Shown: positions 18,692 to 28,415 of the stretch, one piece after another | How positions within the stretch are numbered: the first letter of the stretch is position 1 | How the letters are laid out: every line of letters begins with the position of its first letter | DNA from: Promethearchaeota archaeon | GTDB taxonomy: Archaea > Asgardarchaeota > Thorarchaeia > Thorarchaeales > Thorarchaeaceae | Assembly (NCBI GenBank): GCA_014728035.1 | Contig: WJMJ01000128.1 | Coordinates: 16,139-80,138, forward strand | Reading direction: 5' to 3' | DNA length: 64,000 nucleotides | Program-made: the position numbers and the translations under genes | Notes under the pieces: generated by a model | Told to the model about the DNA's origin: nothing | What the model saw: only the letters and a program-made list of their open reading frames with translations | The model's database searches: none

Positions 18692-19672
18692 ATGGAGAAG
18701 AATAAGACTGCTGCAATAGCAATCACTGCTATTGTGATTTCGTCATTAGTACTTGTTGCTGTTTGGTATCCTACAACTGTCCCAGATGTGAGAATCGGAT
18801 ACTTATCTCAAGACCTGCATCAACTAGCTCTGAGGGTAGCTGTTGTCAAGGGCTGGTTTGCCGAAGAAGGACTAGAAGTAGAATTAGTGCAATATGGAAA
18901 TGGAGCCCATGAGATGGACGGGTTTAACGGTGGGCAAATAGATATGGGATATCTAGGAGCTGCTCCAGCAATCACAAAACGCATCAACCAAGAGGTCTTG
19001 ATTACCATCCTGGCTGCTGTGAATCTCGAGGGTTCAGCAATAATGGGCTTGAAATCAGAATATGATGCTGGTAGAGTGACCACTATCGCAGATCTGGAGG
19101 GAAAAACAGTTTATCAACCAGGACCTTCAACTGTTCAAAATTTCCTTCTTCGCCTTGCATTGAATCAATCAGGACTCTCTTTTGAAGACATTATACCCGG
19201 AACCACATCCCCGGCGTATATGGCGGATTCACTTACCCCAGAAGCACCTGCCTTTGTAGTCTGGGAGCCATTCAATGCTCGAGCAGAATATGAAGGGAAA
19301 GCAGTTCCATTAGCAAAATCAGGTGAGATCTGGCCAGAGCATCCTTGTTGTGTAGTAGCATCGACTAACACATTTCTCTCAGACCATCCAGATATCGTAC
19401 AAAAGGTCATTGATATTCACAAGCGAGCTGAAGATTGGATTAACACCAACCCGGAAGATGCAATTCAGATAGCGATGGATTGGCTAATGATGGATGAAAC
19501 ACCAGTTTCAAACGCGTTCGACAACATCATTTTCGATTACAATCTGAATATGACGGGCCTTGAAAGATATCTTAGCTTTCTTATTGATGAAGAACAGGTC
19601 AGTATGGATCAAAGCGATATTGGAACTTTCTTTGATTCTTTTGTCAATACAACTTTTATTGAGAGCATCTGA
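18692..19672 (+). CDS. ABC transporter substrate-binding protein, SsuA/TauA/NMT1 type
   Basis: The protein has 326 residues. An N-terminal membrane anchor (IAITAIVISSLVLVAVW) is followed by a periplasmic-binding-protein fold. RIGYLSQDLHQLALRVA, AEEGLEVELVQYGNG and GQIDMGYLGAAPA match the NMT1/THI5 and sulfonate/taurine/nitrate-binding class. Without a crystal-like ligand pocket to read, the substrate could be sulfonate, taurine, a pyrimidine thiamine precursor or an anion. The permease gene follows 50 bases on. The ATPase is encoded on the other strand. Confidence 0.85.
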   Translation: MEKNKTAAIAITAIVISSLVLVAVWYPTTVPDVRIGYLSQDLHQLALRVAVVKGWFAEEGLEVELVQYGNGAHEMDGFNGGQIDMGYLGAAPAITKRINQEVLITILAAVNLEGSAIMGLKSEYDAGRVTTIADLEGKTVYQPGPSTVQNFLLRLALNQSGLSFEDIIPGTTSPAYMADSLTPEAPAFVVWEPFNARAEYEGKAVPLAKSGEIWPEHPCCVVASTNTFLSDHPDIVQKVIDIHKRAEDWINTNPEDAIQIAMDWLMMDETPVSNAFDNIIFDYNLNMTGLERYLSFLIDEEQVSMDQSDIGTFFDSFVNTTFIESI

Positions 19673-19722
19673 GTAAAACGGCAGATTCAAAGGAACGATA
19701 CTGCGCTAACAACTTGAGAAAA

Positions 19723-20556
19723 ATGAAGTCCCAACAGGATACTACAAGTGTTAGCCAGTCAGTTCCTCAAAAAGGGAAAGATATCCGAAAAAGAAGAGGA
19801 ATCAACTTATTTCTGAAGATAATTCTACCCATTACAATTCTGGTTGGCCTCTGGCAACTTGTAGCCATACTTTCTGGAACTTCAATAGTAGAAGTGGTGG
19901 AGGCATTTGTAAGATTATCCATTGAAGGAGATAGTGAGGGACACCTCCTGATTGATCATGTACGAATGAGTCTCTTTCGCGTGGTTCTGGGATTCCTAAC
20001 CGCAATTATTACTGCAATACCAATTGGAATTGCTATTGGAAGATATCAATTGATAAACGATATTTTTGGTCCAGTCGTGGATGCAATGAGACCGATTCCT
20101 CCCATTGCATGGATACCACTATCAATACTCATGTTCCGTGCAAATCTTATTGGCTCTCAAGTTTTCATCATCTGGATAGGAGCATTCTTTCCAATCTTGA
20201 TTAACACAACCACGGGAGTAAGAAGAACTGAACCAGTTCACGTAGATGTTGCCAAGACATTCGGAGCATCTGAAACACAAATACTATCAAAAATTGTAAT
20301 TCCCTCAGCAGGACCTGAAATATTCGCTGGATTCCGAATAGGATTTGGAATAGGCTGGATGTGTCTAGTTGCATCAGAAATGATAGGTGGAGGTCTCGGT
20401 CTTGGATATCTCGTACTCATCATGCAACAAGTAGGAAGAACTGGAGAGGTGATTTCGGCAATGTTGCTAATAGGACTCATTGGGTTTCTAATTAGTTACG
20501 TCTTTCTCATAATCGAGAAAAACCTGCTCAAATGGAGGCAGGATGTTTCTGTGTAG
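19723..20556 (+). CDS. ABC transporter permease, SsuC/TauC type
   Basis: About 277 residues with six predicted membrane helices. The BPD-transport coupling motif EAA-x3-G-x9-I-x-LP is visible in the form DVAKTFGASETQILSKIVIP (near residue 185). PIPPIAWIPLSIL is typical of sulfonate/taurine/nitrate permeases. The ATG at 19723 is taken as the start; a TTG three codons earlier is possible. Its last 29 bases overlap the 3' end of the convergent ATPase gene. Confidence 0.9.
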   Translation: MKSQQDTTSVSQSVPQKGKDIRKRRGINLFLKIILPITILVGLWQLVAILSGTSIVEVVEAFVRLSIEGDSEGHLLIDHVRMSLFRVVLGFLTAIITAIPIGIAIGRYQLINDIFGPVVDAMRPIPPIAWIPLSILMFRANLIGSQVFIIWIGAFFPILINTTTGVRRTEPVHVDVAKTFGASETQILSKIVIPSAGPEIFAGFRIGFGIGWMCLVASEMIGGGLGLGYLVLIMQQVGRTGEVISAMLLIGLIGFLISYVFLIIEKNLLKWRQDVSV

Positions 20557-21337
20557 GACGTTCCTCCAACATCTTTTCTCGTTCTTCTCGTAAGACCTCA
20601 AGAATTTTGGAACGATAAGTAAGACATTCTGCAGATGTCCGATCACGAGGCTTAGGAATATCAATAGTATATTCTGCAATGATTTTCGCAGGGATATTGC
20701 TCATGATAATAATGCGATCTGACAAAAACACGGTCTCATCTACATTATGAGAAACAAAGAGAACAGTAGAATTAGTACGTTCTCGAATTCGCAACAACTC
20801 TTCCTGTAGAAAGTTTCTAGTTTGAGCATCTAAGTTTGACAAGGGTTCATCAGCAACTAAAATGTCGGGAGATGTGATCAAGCTTCGAGCCATTTCGGTC
20901 TTTCGGGCTTGTCCACCAGAAATCTCGTGGGGGAGATTGTCTTGATATTCTGTCATGCCGATTAGTTCCAACATCGAATCGGAAAGTTTACTTCTTTTTT
21001 CGGGGGTTATTCCCTGCAATTCAAGACCGAACTCGATATTTCCACGTACCGTTCGCCACGGGAAGAGAGATTCTTGCTGAAAAATGAAGCCGATTCGATT
21101 ATGACCCAGACTGACCTTAGTTCCATCAATTAGAATTTCACCCTTTGAAAAACGTAAAAGTCCAGCAATAATCCGTAACAAGGTGGTCTTACCACACCCA
21201 CTTGGTCCGAGAATACTTACGAACTCACCCTCAGCAATTTCAAAACTTATTGAATCAAGAACCTTAACCAATTCACCATCATCAGCTTCAAAGGTCTTTG
21301 AAAGATTTCGAATTGCAAGTTTTGACAGTGCTTTCAC
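20528..21337 (-). CDS. ABC transporter ATP-binding protein, SsuB/TauB type
   Basis: The protein has 269 residues. It shows Walker A GPSGCGKTT (near residues 43-51), Q-loop FQQESLFPW, a signature variant EISGGQARKTEMAR where LSGGQ is expected, Walker B ILVADEPLSNLD and H-loop FVSHNVDE. It energises the adjacent permease at the inner membrane face. The gene is convergent with the permease gene rather than in the same operon, which is unusual for this family. Confidence 0.92.
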   Translation of the reverse strand: MKALSKLAIRNLSKTFEADDGELVKVLDSISFEIAEGEFVSILGPSGCGKTTLLRIIAGLLRFSKGEILIDGTKVSLGHNRIGFIFQQESLFPWRTVRGNIEFGLELQGITPEKRSKLSDSMLELIGMTEYQDNLPHEISGGQARKTEMARSLITSPDILVADEPLSNLDAQTRNFLQEELLRIRERTNSTVLFVSHNVDETVFLSDRIIIMSNIPAKIIAEYTIDIPKPRDRTSAECLTYRSKILEVLREEREKMLEERPTQKHPASI

Positions 21338-21512
21338 CTATCTAATACTGACTAAGGCTCAGTTAAATACTGTATTGTCCTAACAAAATTCAAGTTCCCT
21401 CAGAACAAAGTAGAAAAGGACTCCCTTCATTGAGAGAATAATTAATACTGCATATTGGTAAGAACATCAGGTCCAATTATTAGCAGATTGAGTATATGAT
21501 TGAGGTATTGAA

Positions 21513-23828
21513 GTGACATCGCCCAAAATATTATCCGAAATTTCTGACGACTTAAGTACAAGCGCGATTGCAGTAGGAGATGTAACCGGTTCGGGTGAGC
21601 CGGAACTCTGTACTGGAGGACGTGATGGTGTATTACGTCTCTATAGCACAAATCATAGTTCGTATAAATTTCTAGCTCAACTGGACCTATCAGGAAGCAT
21701 TCTATCTATCAAGATTGCAGATGCAAATAATGATGGACAAAACGAAATTGTGATTGGTAGAAGTGTAGGGATTGGAGAAACACCAGGAGCAACTGGAACA
21801 GTTCAGATATACAGATACGCTCCAAGCGGGCAATTTGAACTATTGGCAGAACATGCTATTGATAGATTTGTTACCACTGTTGTAGTTACTGATGTCACAG
21901 GTGATGACAAAAACGAGATTGTTGCAGGAGGAAGTGATTCCACCCTCAGAGTTCTGAGAATGTCGCCTGAAAATCAATTATCTGAATATGCAAAATACCA
22001 ACTTGATGACATGCCGATTGCCATTGGTACTTGCGATGTGATTGGTGACGAGATTGATGAGATGGTCACTGGTAACCGTGATAAGACTCTGCGTGTATTC
22101 AAACTTCGAGAGGGTGTCATTGAGCAAATAGAAGTTCTTGAACTTCCCAGTCCAGTTATCTCAGTCACCTCAGGAGACATCCTGGGAGACCGAAAGATGG
22201 AACTTGGTGTTGTTACTCATGATGGCTCAATCAGAATTTACAGAAATGAAGAGAGTAAGCTTGACCTCTTCTCCACACTCGAGGATGTGAAAGCATTATC
22301 GATTAGAATGGAAGAGATAAATGCAGACCATATGGATGAGGTCATAATAGCTACTTCTGATATGAAAATCAATTTTTACAATCTGTATATGGCAGATCTG
22401 AACCTTGTAGCATCTGTAGATATAGACTCGAAAATACTAGCTCTAAGTGTAGGAGATTCGAGAGGGGATGAGCGGAAAGAGGTGCTTGTAGGAGTATCAA
22501 ATGGTCCATTGAAAATAATAGAGGGCCTCTACAAAGTTATTCCGAGTTTTGATATTCCACATTCCGCAAAAATTGGTAGTCCAATTATTGCCAAAGCAAC
22601 ACTAGAGAATGTCACAGACCAACCAATGACAGGAATCGCTGGGAAGATATACTGGTTTCCAAAAGATCACATGGAAATTTCAAATCAACAATTGCGATTC
22701 GACCTTGAACCAGGTGAGAAGAAAACCGTTGAAGTGAAACTCCTTCCAAAGAAAGAAGGTAGTGTCATCATTCGACCAGTCGTTCTGATGTGGAAAGACG
22801 ATCAAGAGAAAGTCAATCAAGTTACAACTCCAGAAACTGTTCTTCTGATAGAGAAAGGGGATGGAGAAGCTTTCATGACATCACTTGAGGAAGAAAGTTC
22901 AGAACCTGTCGAGTCAGTAGATTCTACACGAACTGAAACAGCCACTAAATTCACACCTGCAGAAGGAACTGGATTTAGTTCGATTCCAGACTCTGAAATA
23001 GCACAGATTACTTCACAAAAGAGTAGTCCTCAAGATTCGCTCAAGGAAGCTGAAGCTCTTTTGGATCAGTTATTTGGTGGTGAATCAGACGCGAAAGCGG
23101 CATTAGAGGACGTAAAATCCATGATGGGGTCAGAAACAGCTACCGAATCTGTTTCTACAACACCTGAAGATACCACGGAGCCAGAAGCCACGGAAGTTGA
23201 ATCTGATCTGGTCACCGAAATTCGGACCCGAAAACCAAAACCAACACGCCCCAATGCTTCAGCCGATGCCTATTCATACCTATTCAAGACCATGGTTATT
23301 GGTGAGGGTGCTGTTGGAAAGACAACACTGGTAAACCGTTATGTAACTGGTGTATTCGAACGAGATTACAAGACAACCATAGGATCACAATTTGCTGTTA
23401 AGCTAACGCATATCTCACCACCATCCAGCGAATATGCAGTTGGTATCAAGATACAAGCATGGGACGTTGCAGGACAAGCTAGATTCAAAGCTGTTAGGAA
23501 GATGTACTATTCTGGAGCAGCAGGGGTTATTTTGGTTTTTGATGTCACAAGACGCAGATCTTTCAAAGAGTTGCATAAATGGATAGAAGAAGCTGATTCT
23601 TCAATTGGAACCCGTGTCCCAATGATATGTGTAGGAAACAAAATTGACCTTCCAGATAGAGCAGTCAGTTCAGAAGAAGCCAAAAAGTGGGCTGAGGACC
23701 AAGGATTCCTCTACATGGAAAGCTCAGCAAAGACTGGGGAAGGTGTTGCTGACATGTTCACAGTTCTAGCAGAATTGATGTGGCGTGAAGCAAAGAAGAA
23801 TGCAGAGGCGAAAAAGAAGGGAATGTAG
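21513..23828 (+). CDS. β-propeller / β-sandwich / Rab-like GTPase fusion protein
   Basis: The protein has 771 residues, GTG start, with GAGGT seven bases upstream. Residues ~10-340 are an FG-GAP/VCBS-like β-propeller: repeats of the type VGDVTGSGEPELCTGG, IADANNDGQNEIVIG and VTDVTGDDKNEIVAGG, whose DxNxDG loops may bind calcium. Residues ~345-450 are an Ig-like/CARDB-like sandwich. Residues ~450-585 are an acidic Ser/Thr/Glu linker. Residues ~585-771 are a Ras/Rab-like GTPase: GEGAVGKT (597-604), TIGSQF (switch I), WDVAGQ, NKID and ESSAK. All five G motifs look intact and there is no C-terminal prenylation cysteine. No signal peptide, so cytosolic. The fusion suggests a GTP-controlled scaffold; its partners are unknown. 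Confidence 0.85.
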   Translation: MTSPKILSEISDDLSTSAIAVGDVTGSGEPELCTGGRDGVLRLYSTNHSSYKFLAQLDLSGSILSIKIADANNDGQNEIVIGRSVGIGETPGATGTVQIYRYAPSGQFELLAEHAIDRFVTTVVVTDVTGDDKNEIVAGGSDSTLRVLRMSPENQLSEYAKYQLDDMPIAIGTCDVIGDEIDEMVTGNRDKTLRVFKLREGVIEQIEVLELPSPVISVTSGDILGDRKMELGVVTHDGSIRIYRNEESKLDLFSTLEDVKALSIRMEEINADHMDEVIIATSDMKINFYNLYMADLNLVASVDIDSKILALSVGDSRGDERKEVLVGVSNGPLKIIEGLYKVIPSFDIPHSAKIGSPIIAKATLENVTDQPMTGIAGKIYWFPKDHMEISNQQLRFDLEPGEKKTVEVKLLPKKEGSVIIRPVVLMWKDDQEKVNQVTTPETVLLIEKGDGEAFMTSLEEESSEPVESVDSTRTETATKFTPAEGTGFSSIPDSEIAQITSQKSSPQDSLKEAEALLDQLFGGESDAKAALEDVKSMMGSETATESVSTTPEDTTEPEATEVESDLVTEIRTRKPKPTRPNASADAYSYLFKTMVIGEGAVGKTTLVNRYVTGVFERDYKTTIGSQFAVKLTHISPPSSEYAVGIKIQAWDVAGQARFKAVRKMYYSGAAGVILVFDVTRRRSFKELHKWIEEADSSIGTRVPMICVGNKIDLPDRAVSSEEAKKWAEDQGFLYMESSAKTGEGVADMFTVLAELMWREAKKNAEAKKKGM

Positions 23829-23830
23829 GA

Positions 23831-24430
23831 CTATTGAGTTGTTTGAGAAACTCCTATATCAAAGGCTTCAAGATTTTTTTCACTTGACCCTAAAACGTTA
23901 ATGAGCGCAGCTCTAATAGAATCAATGGAGAGGGGGGAAATTCTCATACCGGCCATCACACCAATAAGGAGTACATTAAGAGAACGAAAAGCATCGATAG
24001 ACCGAAGAATCTTATCTGTATCGATAGCAATCACTTTCATGCAAATTTTTTGGTGAATTGCAACAATACGTTCAACATCAGGATAGTGTTCAGTGCCTCT
24101 ATGTACATTGCTTGAATAGATAGGGGTTTTACTCAGAATCGCAATAGTATCAGACCCTGCGAATTTCACAGATGCTCGAAGAGATTCTATCGGTTCCAAA
24201 CCAATCAAAAGATTGAGTGTTCCCTTGGGAACTAAAGGACTTGCATCTTTATCCCAAACTCGGATATGAGTGAAAACAGATCCACCTCTTCTTGATGCAC
24301 CAAAGGTTTCCCCTACAACAGGACGTAACTCTTCAAGCTGAACAGCTTTTGCAAGTACTCTTCCAGCAATAACATTGCCTTGCCCACCAACACCAGCGAA
24401 TATGATGTTATATGGATAATCCATATTCAT
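23831..24430 (-). CDS. iorB: Indolepyruvate:ferredoxin oxidoreductase, β subunit
   Basis: The protein has 199 residues, the γ-like catalytic partner of IorA. It has NIIFAGVGGQGNVIAGRVLA at the N-terminus and GETFGASRRGGSVFTHIR, typical of IorB. With IorA it oxidises aryl pyruvates from aromatic amino-acid breakdown to aryl-acetyl-CoA and reduces ferredoxin. Its ATG overlaps the iorA stop by four bases. It meets the GTPase fusion gene tail to tail with a two-base gap. Confidence 0.9.
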   Translation of the reverse strand: MNMDYPYNIIFAGVGGQGNVIAGRVLAKAVQLEELRPVVGETFGASRRGGSVFTHIRVWDKDASPLVPKGTLNLLIGLEPIESLRASVKFAGSDTIAILSKTPIYSSNVHRGTEHYPDVERIVAIHQKICMKVIAIDTDKILRSIDAFRSLNVLLIGVMAGMRISPLSIDSIRAALINVLGSSEKNLEAFDIGVSQTTQ

Positions 24431-26280
24431 TCCTCCTCAATAGCCCCATGAGGACAAACTGATATACAAGACCCACATCTCACACATTGATACTGCAGAA
24501 TTTCTGCTTTCTCGGTTTGCTTGTTCCAAGTGATTGCAGTACAACCATAATCGCGAACACAAATTTTACAATCAGTACCACGACATAATTCAGATTTTAC
24601 TATAATACGCGATGCATCACCTTGTTTCTGCCTACGTTTTTCTTCGAGCCTGCAAACCCCATCTAATAGGAGTACCTTTAGTCCAGACTCCTTTATAGTT
24701 GAATAGATCAAATCAGTTAGCTGAGACACATCGGTTGAATCTATCCTTGTAAATACATCTGGTTTAATACTTTGAACAATATCCGGAATTCTGACCATGT
24801 GCTTCATTTCGCCGATTTTCATGGAACCAGGATGCGATTGAAACCCTGTCATTGCGGTAGTAGCATTGTTCAGAATAAGAAAAGTCAAATCAGCATTATG
24901 ATGACGGGCATCAATAAGAGCAGGAATACAGGCGTGAAAGAAGGTCGAATCTCCTGCCACTGAAACCACTTTTGATTCAAGTCCAAACTTAGAAAGCTGT
25001 CCAATGCCACTAGCTGTTCCAATTCCTGATCCCATTGCTTGCATTGACTCCAAAACATCATTATAGAACACCCCCAAAGAATAACATCCAATATCTCCGG
25101 TTACTATCAGATTTCCTTTCAACCTTTTTCGAACTCGACTTAAGGCATAGAATACATTTCTATGAGTGCATCCTGCACAAAATGTTAAGGGTCGGGATAT
25201 CAGATGTTTTTCAGCATCATGGATACCTTCAGGCATTGTAGGCTGTTTCATTAATGTGACAAACTCACGTAGAGATTCTAATACAACATCTACATTCATC
25301 TCACCATGAGCTGGAACGAGATTGGTTCGTTTCCCCTCAATTCTACAAGTATGATCTTGAGTTGAAGCTATTGCACGGAATTCATCCTCAACAAAAGAAT
25401 CAGTTTCTTCGAAGAAGATGATAGTCTTTGCTTCTTCTAGTGCTTGTCTAACAAGTTTATCAGGAAGAGGAAAAGTTGTAACAAGACCTAGGAGGGACAC
25501 TGCTTCTTCAATATACAATTGTGCTTCTTCAACGTATTTTTGGCAGACACCTGTGGAAATAATTACTATATCATTCCAGTCAATAGGAATGGTATTGAGA
25601 GTGAAAGAGTTGAATTGCTCTCGTATTTTTTCAATTCGCCCCAGTAAGTCGAGATGGCGAAGGTCCGGGTGAGGTACATTGTAGAGACCTTTTGGTAAAT
25701 TCTGATGGGCAATCCATTTTCCACTGGAGATGTTTTCTGTTTTAACTAATGCGCTGGAATGAGATAATCTAGTTGTACTGCGAATTAGAACTGGGATTTG
25801 GAAATCTTGGGAGAGTTTCAGTGCAAAGTCCATGACGTCGTACGCTTCCTGTGGAGTACTTGGTTCTAGTAATGGAATATTAGCAGCTTTTGCGTAGAAA
25901 CGGGAGTCCTGTTCATTACTAGAACTATGTCCCTTCGGATCATCACAGACAATTATTACGAGCCCACCAGTTCCAGTGCCGGAGAGATTTAGATTTAATA
26001 GAAAATCTGAAGCCACATTTAGCCCCAATGATTTCATTACACAGACTGATGGGATACCCATCCAGCTTGCTCCAGCAGCTGCTTCCAAAGCGACTTTTTC
26101 GTTCACTGCCCATTCAATGATGTTGTTTGTTTTTGATTGGTAAAGCATAAGGGTCTCAATAATCTCTGTCGAGGGAGTCCCAGGATATCCAGTACAGAAA
26201 CCTATTCCTGCTGAAATAGATCCTCTTGCAAAAGCGATATTCCCACTCATTAACTGCTCAGATTTGAGACCTGAATCCAT
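24427..26280 (-). CDS. iorA: Indolepyruvate:ferredoxin oxidoreductase, α subunit
   Basis: About 617 residues from an ATG at 26280. It has the α-type domain (GIGFCTGYPGTPSTEII, EWAVNEKVALEAAAGAS), a ThDP domain (GDIGCYSLGVF, VAGDSTFFHACIPAL) and a C-terminal ferredoxin domain with CRGTDCKICVRDYGC and CVRCGSCISVCP for two [4Fe-4S] clusters. Upstream in-frame codons to 26415 would run into the divergent DHH gene and encode a hydrophobic stretch unlike IorA, so the shorter start is preferred; GGTGA is present upstream. Operon iorA-iorB. Confidence 0.93.
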   Translation of the reverse strand: MDSGLKSEQLMSGNIAFARGSISAGIGFCTGYPGTPSTEIIETLMLYQSKTNNIIEWAVNEKVALEAAAGASWMGIPSVCVMKSLGLNVASDFLLNLNLSGTGTGGLVIIVCDDPKGHSSSNEQDSRFYAKAANIPLLEPSTPQEAYDVMDFALKLSQDFQIPVLIRSTTRLSHSSALVKTENISSGKWIAHQNLPKGLYNVPHPDLRHLDLLGRIEKIREQFNSFTLNTIPIDWNDIVIISTGVCQKYVEEAQLYIEEAVSLLGLVTTFPLPDKLVRQALEEAKTIIFFEETDSFVEDEFRAIASTQDHTCRIEGKRTNLVPAHGEMNVDVVLESLREFVTLMKQPTMPEGIHDAEKHLISRPLTFCAGCTHRNVFYALSRVRKRLKGNLIVTGDIGCYSLGVFYNDVLESMQAMGSGIGTASGIGQLSKFGLESKVVSVAGDSTFFHACIPALIDARHHNADLTFLILNNATTAMTGFQSHPGSMKIGEMKHMVRIPDIVQSIKPDVFTRIDSTDVSQLTDLIYSTIKESGLKVLLLDGVCRLEEKRRQKQGDASRIIVKSELCRGTDCKICVRDYGCTAITWNKQTEKAEILQYQCVRCGSCISVCPHGAIEEE

Positions 26281-26393
26281 AGTAACCGAACTCACCATCC
26301 CAAAGATAAAGCAATAGAAAACAGTTTCCATTAACATAATTCCTGAGTGAAAACAATGAAAAAGGGTTGTGAATACTAGAAATTCGAATAACC

Positions 26394-27467
26394 ATGAGTA
26401 AAAAAGGAGAGGCACGAGGTAAAAAACTCACATCCGTGTTCTCAATTTCACACGATAAAGACGTGGATGGGTTATGTGCTGCAGCAATTGTTGCTAGATA
26501 TGCAAAACAGAAAAACCTCGAATTCGATGTACTCCTAACAGATTACGGATCATTCGAATATGCATTCTCGAAAGTAGCAGGATTGCGGGATACACTTATT
26601 GTAGTTACTGATCTCGGATTAGATGAGAACTATTTGGACGCTGTTGAGAAGGGCTTAAGCAGGGCGATTTCCCAGAATTGTAGAGTAGTATGGCTGGATC
26701 ACCACGAGTGGTCAAAAGAAGCTATCAAGACAATTATTCAATTAGAACGGAAGCCAATTGTGAAAATCAATCACGATTTCTGTGCAGCGGAGATAGTATA
26801 CAAAGTATTGATGCCTAGAGACCTCATCAGTGGAGAACTGGCTGCAATTGCTCATGATACTGATTTCAATGAAAGGAAGATACTAGCCGCAAATGCTTTG
26901 ACTGATGCGGTATCAGTGATTAGATTTAGTGCGATTGACAAAAGACATGATATCACTGATTCACTCAAACCCCTGTTATTTGCATTAAGTGAAAATGGAA
27001 TTGCAGGAGTATGGGACTCGAAACGCAAGAAATTACGAGATAACCTTCTCGCAAAACAAGTGCATCATTATAGAAAAGACAAAGCAAAGAAAATGAAGAA
27101 AGCCTTTGCAGGCCATTGTGATCAAGAGATTAAAGAACTCTTAGTTAGAATTGTAGAGATTCCCTCAGGAGTCACAACAACAGATTTTGGCACATACCTA
27201 GCAAATCCAGATAATTTGGAAATCGATGGCAAAAAATACAAGCCAGCAGACCTTTTAATTACACTTAGTCAAGGTGGAATGTTAGGATTTAGAAGAAGTG
27301 GAGAAAAAGCACTTTGCAATGCAGCTGCAAAAATCTTCAAAGGTGGTGGCCATCCGTACGCAGCCGGAGGAGAATACGGGCTCTACGATGATTTTGGTGC
27401 GGTTTGTGCGGATATCTTCAACACCCTTAGCAAAGACACTTCTTGGATTACAGAAGAATCAGGATAA
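26394..27467 (+). CDS. DHH-family phosphoesterase (archaeal RecJ-like)
   Basis: The protein has 357 residues. The DHH domain shows SHDKDVDGLCAAAI near residues 21-34, VVTDLGLDE and the DHH triad in WLDHHEWS near residue 103. The C-terminal DHHA1 domain has the GGGHPYAAGG nucleic-acid or nucleotide loop (near 321-330). Manganese-dependent DHH enzymes act as exonucleases, nanoRNases or cyclic-dinucleotide phosphodiesterases. The architecture fits the archaeal RecJ-like group, but the substrate cannot be told. Divergent from iorA. Confidence 0.85.
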   Translation: MSKKGEARGKKLTSVFSISHDKDVDGLCAAAIVARYAKQKNLEFDVLLTDYGSFEYAFSKVAGLRDTLIVVTDLGLDENYLDAVEKGLSRAISQNCRVVWLDHHEWSKEAIKTIIQLERKPIVKINHDFCAAEIVYKVLMPRDLISGELAAIAHDTDFNERKILAANALTDAVSVIRFSAIDKRHDITDSLKPLLFALSENGIAGVWDSKRKKLRDNLLAKQVHHYRKDKAKKMKKAFAGHCDQEIKELLVRIVEIPSGVTTTDFGTYLANPDNLEIDGKKYKPADLLITLSQGGMLGFRRSGEKALCNAAAKIFKGGGHPYAAGGEYGLYDDFGAVCADIFNTLSKDTSWITEESG

Positions 27468-27476
27468 TAATCAGTT

Positions 27477-28415
27477 TCACAATAGGTCAATAGGTTCAGA
27501 TTCTTCCCATAGACGGTCAAAAGTCATAGATGCGGCTTTAATAAGTGGATAATTTGTTTCTTTAGTGATGAATACACCCGCATCTGGTTTGACCTTGTCA
27601 CTGAGAAGCAACATCATTTTGGAGTCGTTCCAAATTATTGCACGATATGTTCTAATGGGTTTTGGATGAAGTCGAATCTGCAATTTTCCAGAACGAATTT
27701 GCTTTTCTAATGAAATCGGATTGGACTTGGTGATTTTTTTGACCGATTCCAAGAGATTGGTTTTCTCATCGGGTGGACAAAGAAACACTCTGATATCAAC
27801 ACCACGTTCAGCAGCTTTTATGAGCTGCCTTTGTATCGGGCTATATTCGATAGACTGTTGAACGAAACTCCGATGGCCAAATACTCTTAGAATATCATCT
27901 TGTTTTGCAGGTTCTATTATCCCTACTATGATTGCGTTGCTAACTCCAACAATTCCATCAATGCCCCCAGGTGAAATATATTCAGAACCCGATAAGTACG
28001 AGTAAAATTTTCGAGCTAGTAATAAGGGATTTACTGTTCTAAGATGGGCAATTTTCATTTTTAATCCTTGAATTGCAGTATCCTGTTCAAGAATCTTGAT
28101 TTTGGATGCCTGACCAAGTGCATCTGCAATAATGTCTAGAGTGACAGAATATTTGTATGGACGTCCAAGACTATCTTTGTGAACGAAACCACGATCTACA
28201 AGACTATTCAAACAGTTCCGTACCCATCCACGAGTAAAGGGTGTATTTCCTTCTCTTTCACGTGTGCTATTGATATACTCTAGAATTTCTTTAAAGACCA
28301 AGGGTCTGTTTGTATTTCGAGATAGTTCTAATATTCTTCGTAAAACTTGAATTTCCCGAGAGGTTTCCTTCGCATCTAGAATCGCCAGCAAGTGTTTGGC
28401 TGTTTCTGGTTTCAT
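27477..28415 (-). CDS. TrmB-like transcriptional regulator (paralogue 3)
   Basis: The protein has 312 residues. An N-terminal winged helix (about residues 18-95, with GWVRNCLNSLVDRGFVHKD as the recognition region) is followed by a coiled segment. A C-terminal domain has the PLD-like/TrmB sensor pattern: AAERGVDIRVFLCP, RLHPKPIRTYRAIIWND and FDRLWEES. TrmB-type proteins bind sugars or other ligands and control transport and metabolism. Its ATG overlaps the stop of the next paralogue by four bases, so the two are cotranscribed. Confidence 0.75.
   Translation of the reverse strand: MKPETAKHLLAILDAKETSREIQVLRRILELSRNTNRPLVFKEILEYINSTREREGNTPFTRGWVRNCLNSLVDRGFVHKDSLGRPYKYSVTLDIIADALGQASKIKILEQDTAIQGLKMKIAHLRTVNPLLLARKFYSYLSGSEYISPGGIDGIVGVSNAIIVGIIEPAKQDDILRVFGHRSFVQQSIEYSPIQRQLIKAAERGVDIRVFLCPPDEKTNLLESVKKITKSNPISLEKQIRSGKLQIRLHPKPIRTYRAIIWNDSKMMLLLSDKVKPDAGVFITKETNYPLIKAASMTFDRLWEESEPIDLL

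Noticed and set aside
18586..18726. N-terminal extension of the Alba-like gene
   Set aside because: It crosses the divergent promoter and lacks a ribosome site, while the internal ATG has a good one.
26281..26415. N-terminal extension of iorA
   Set aside because: It would overlap the divergent DHH gene, and the encoded residues are hydrophobic and unlike the IorA start.
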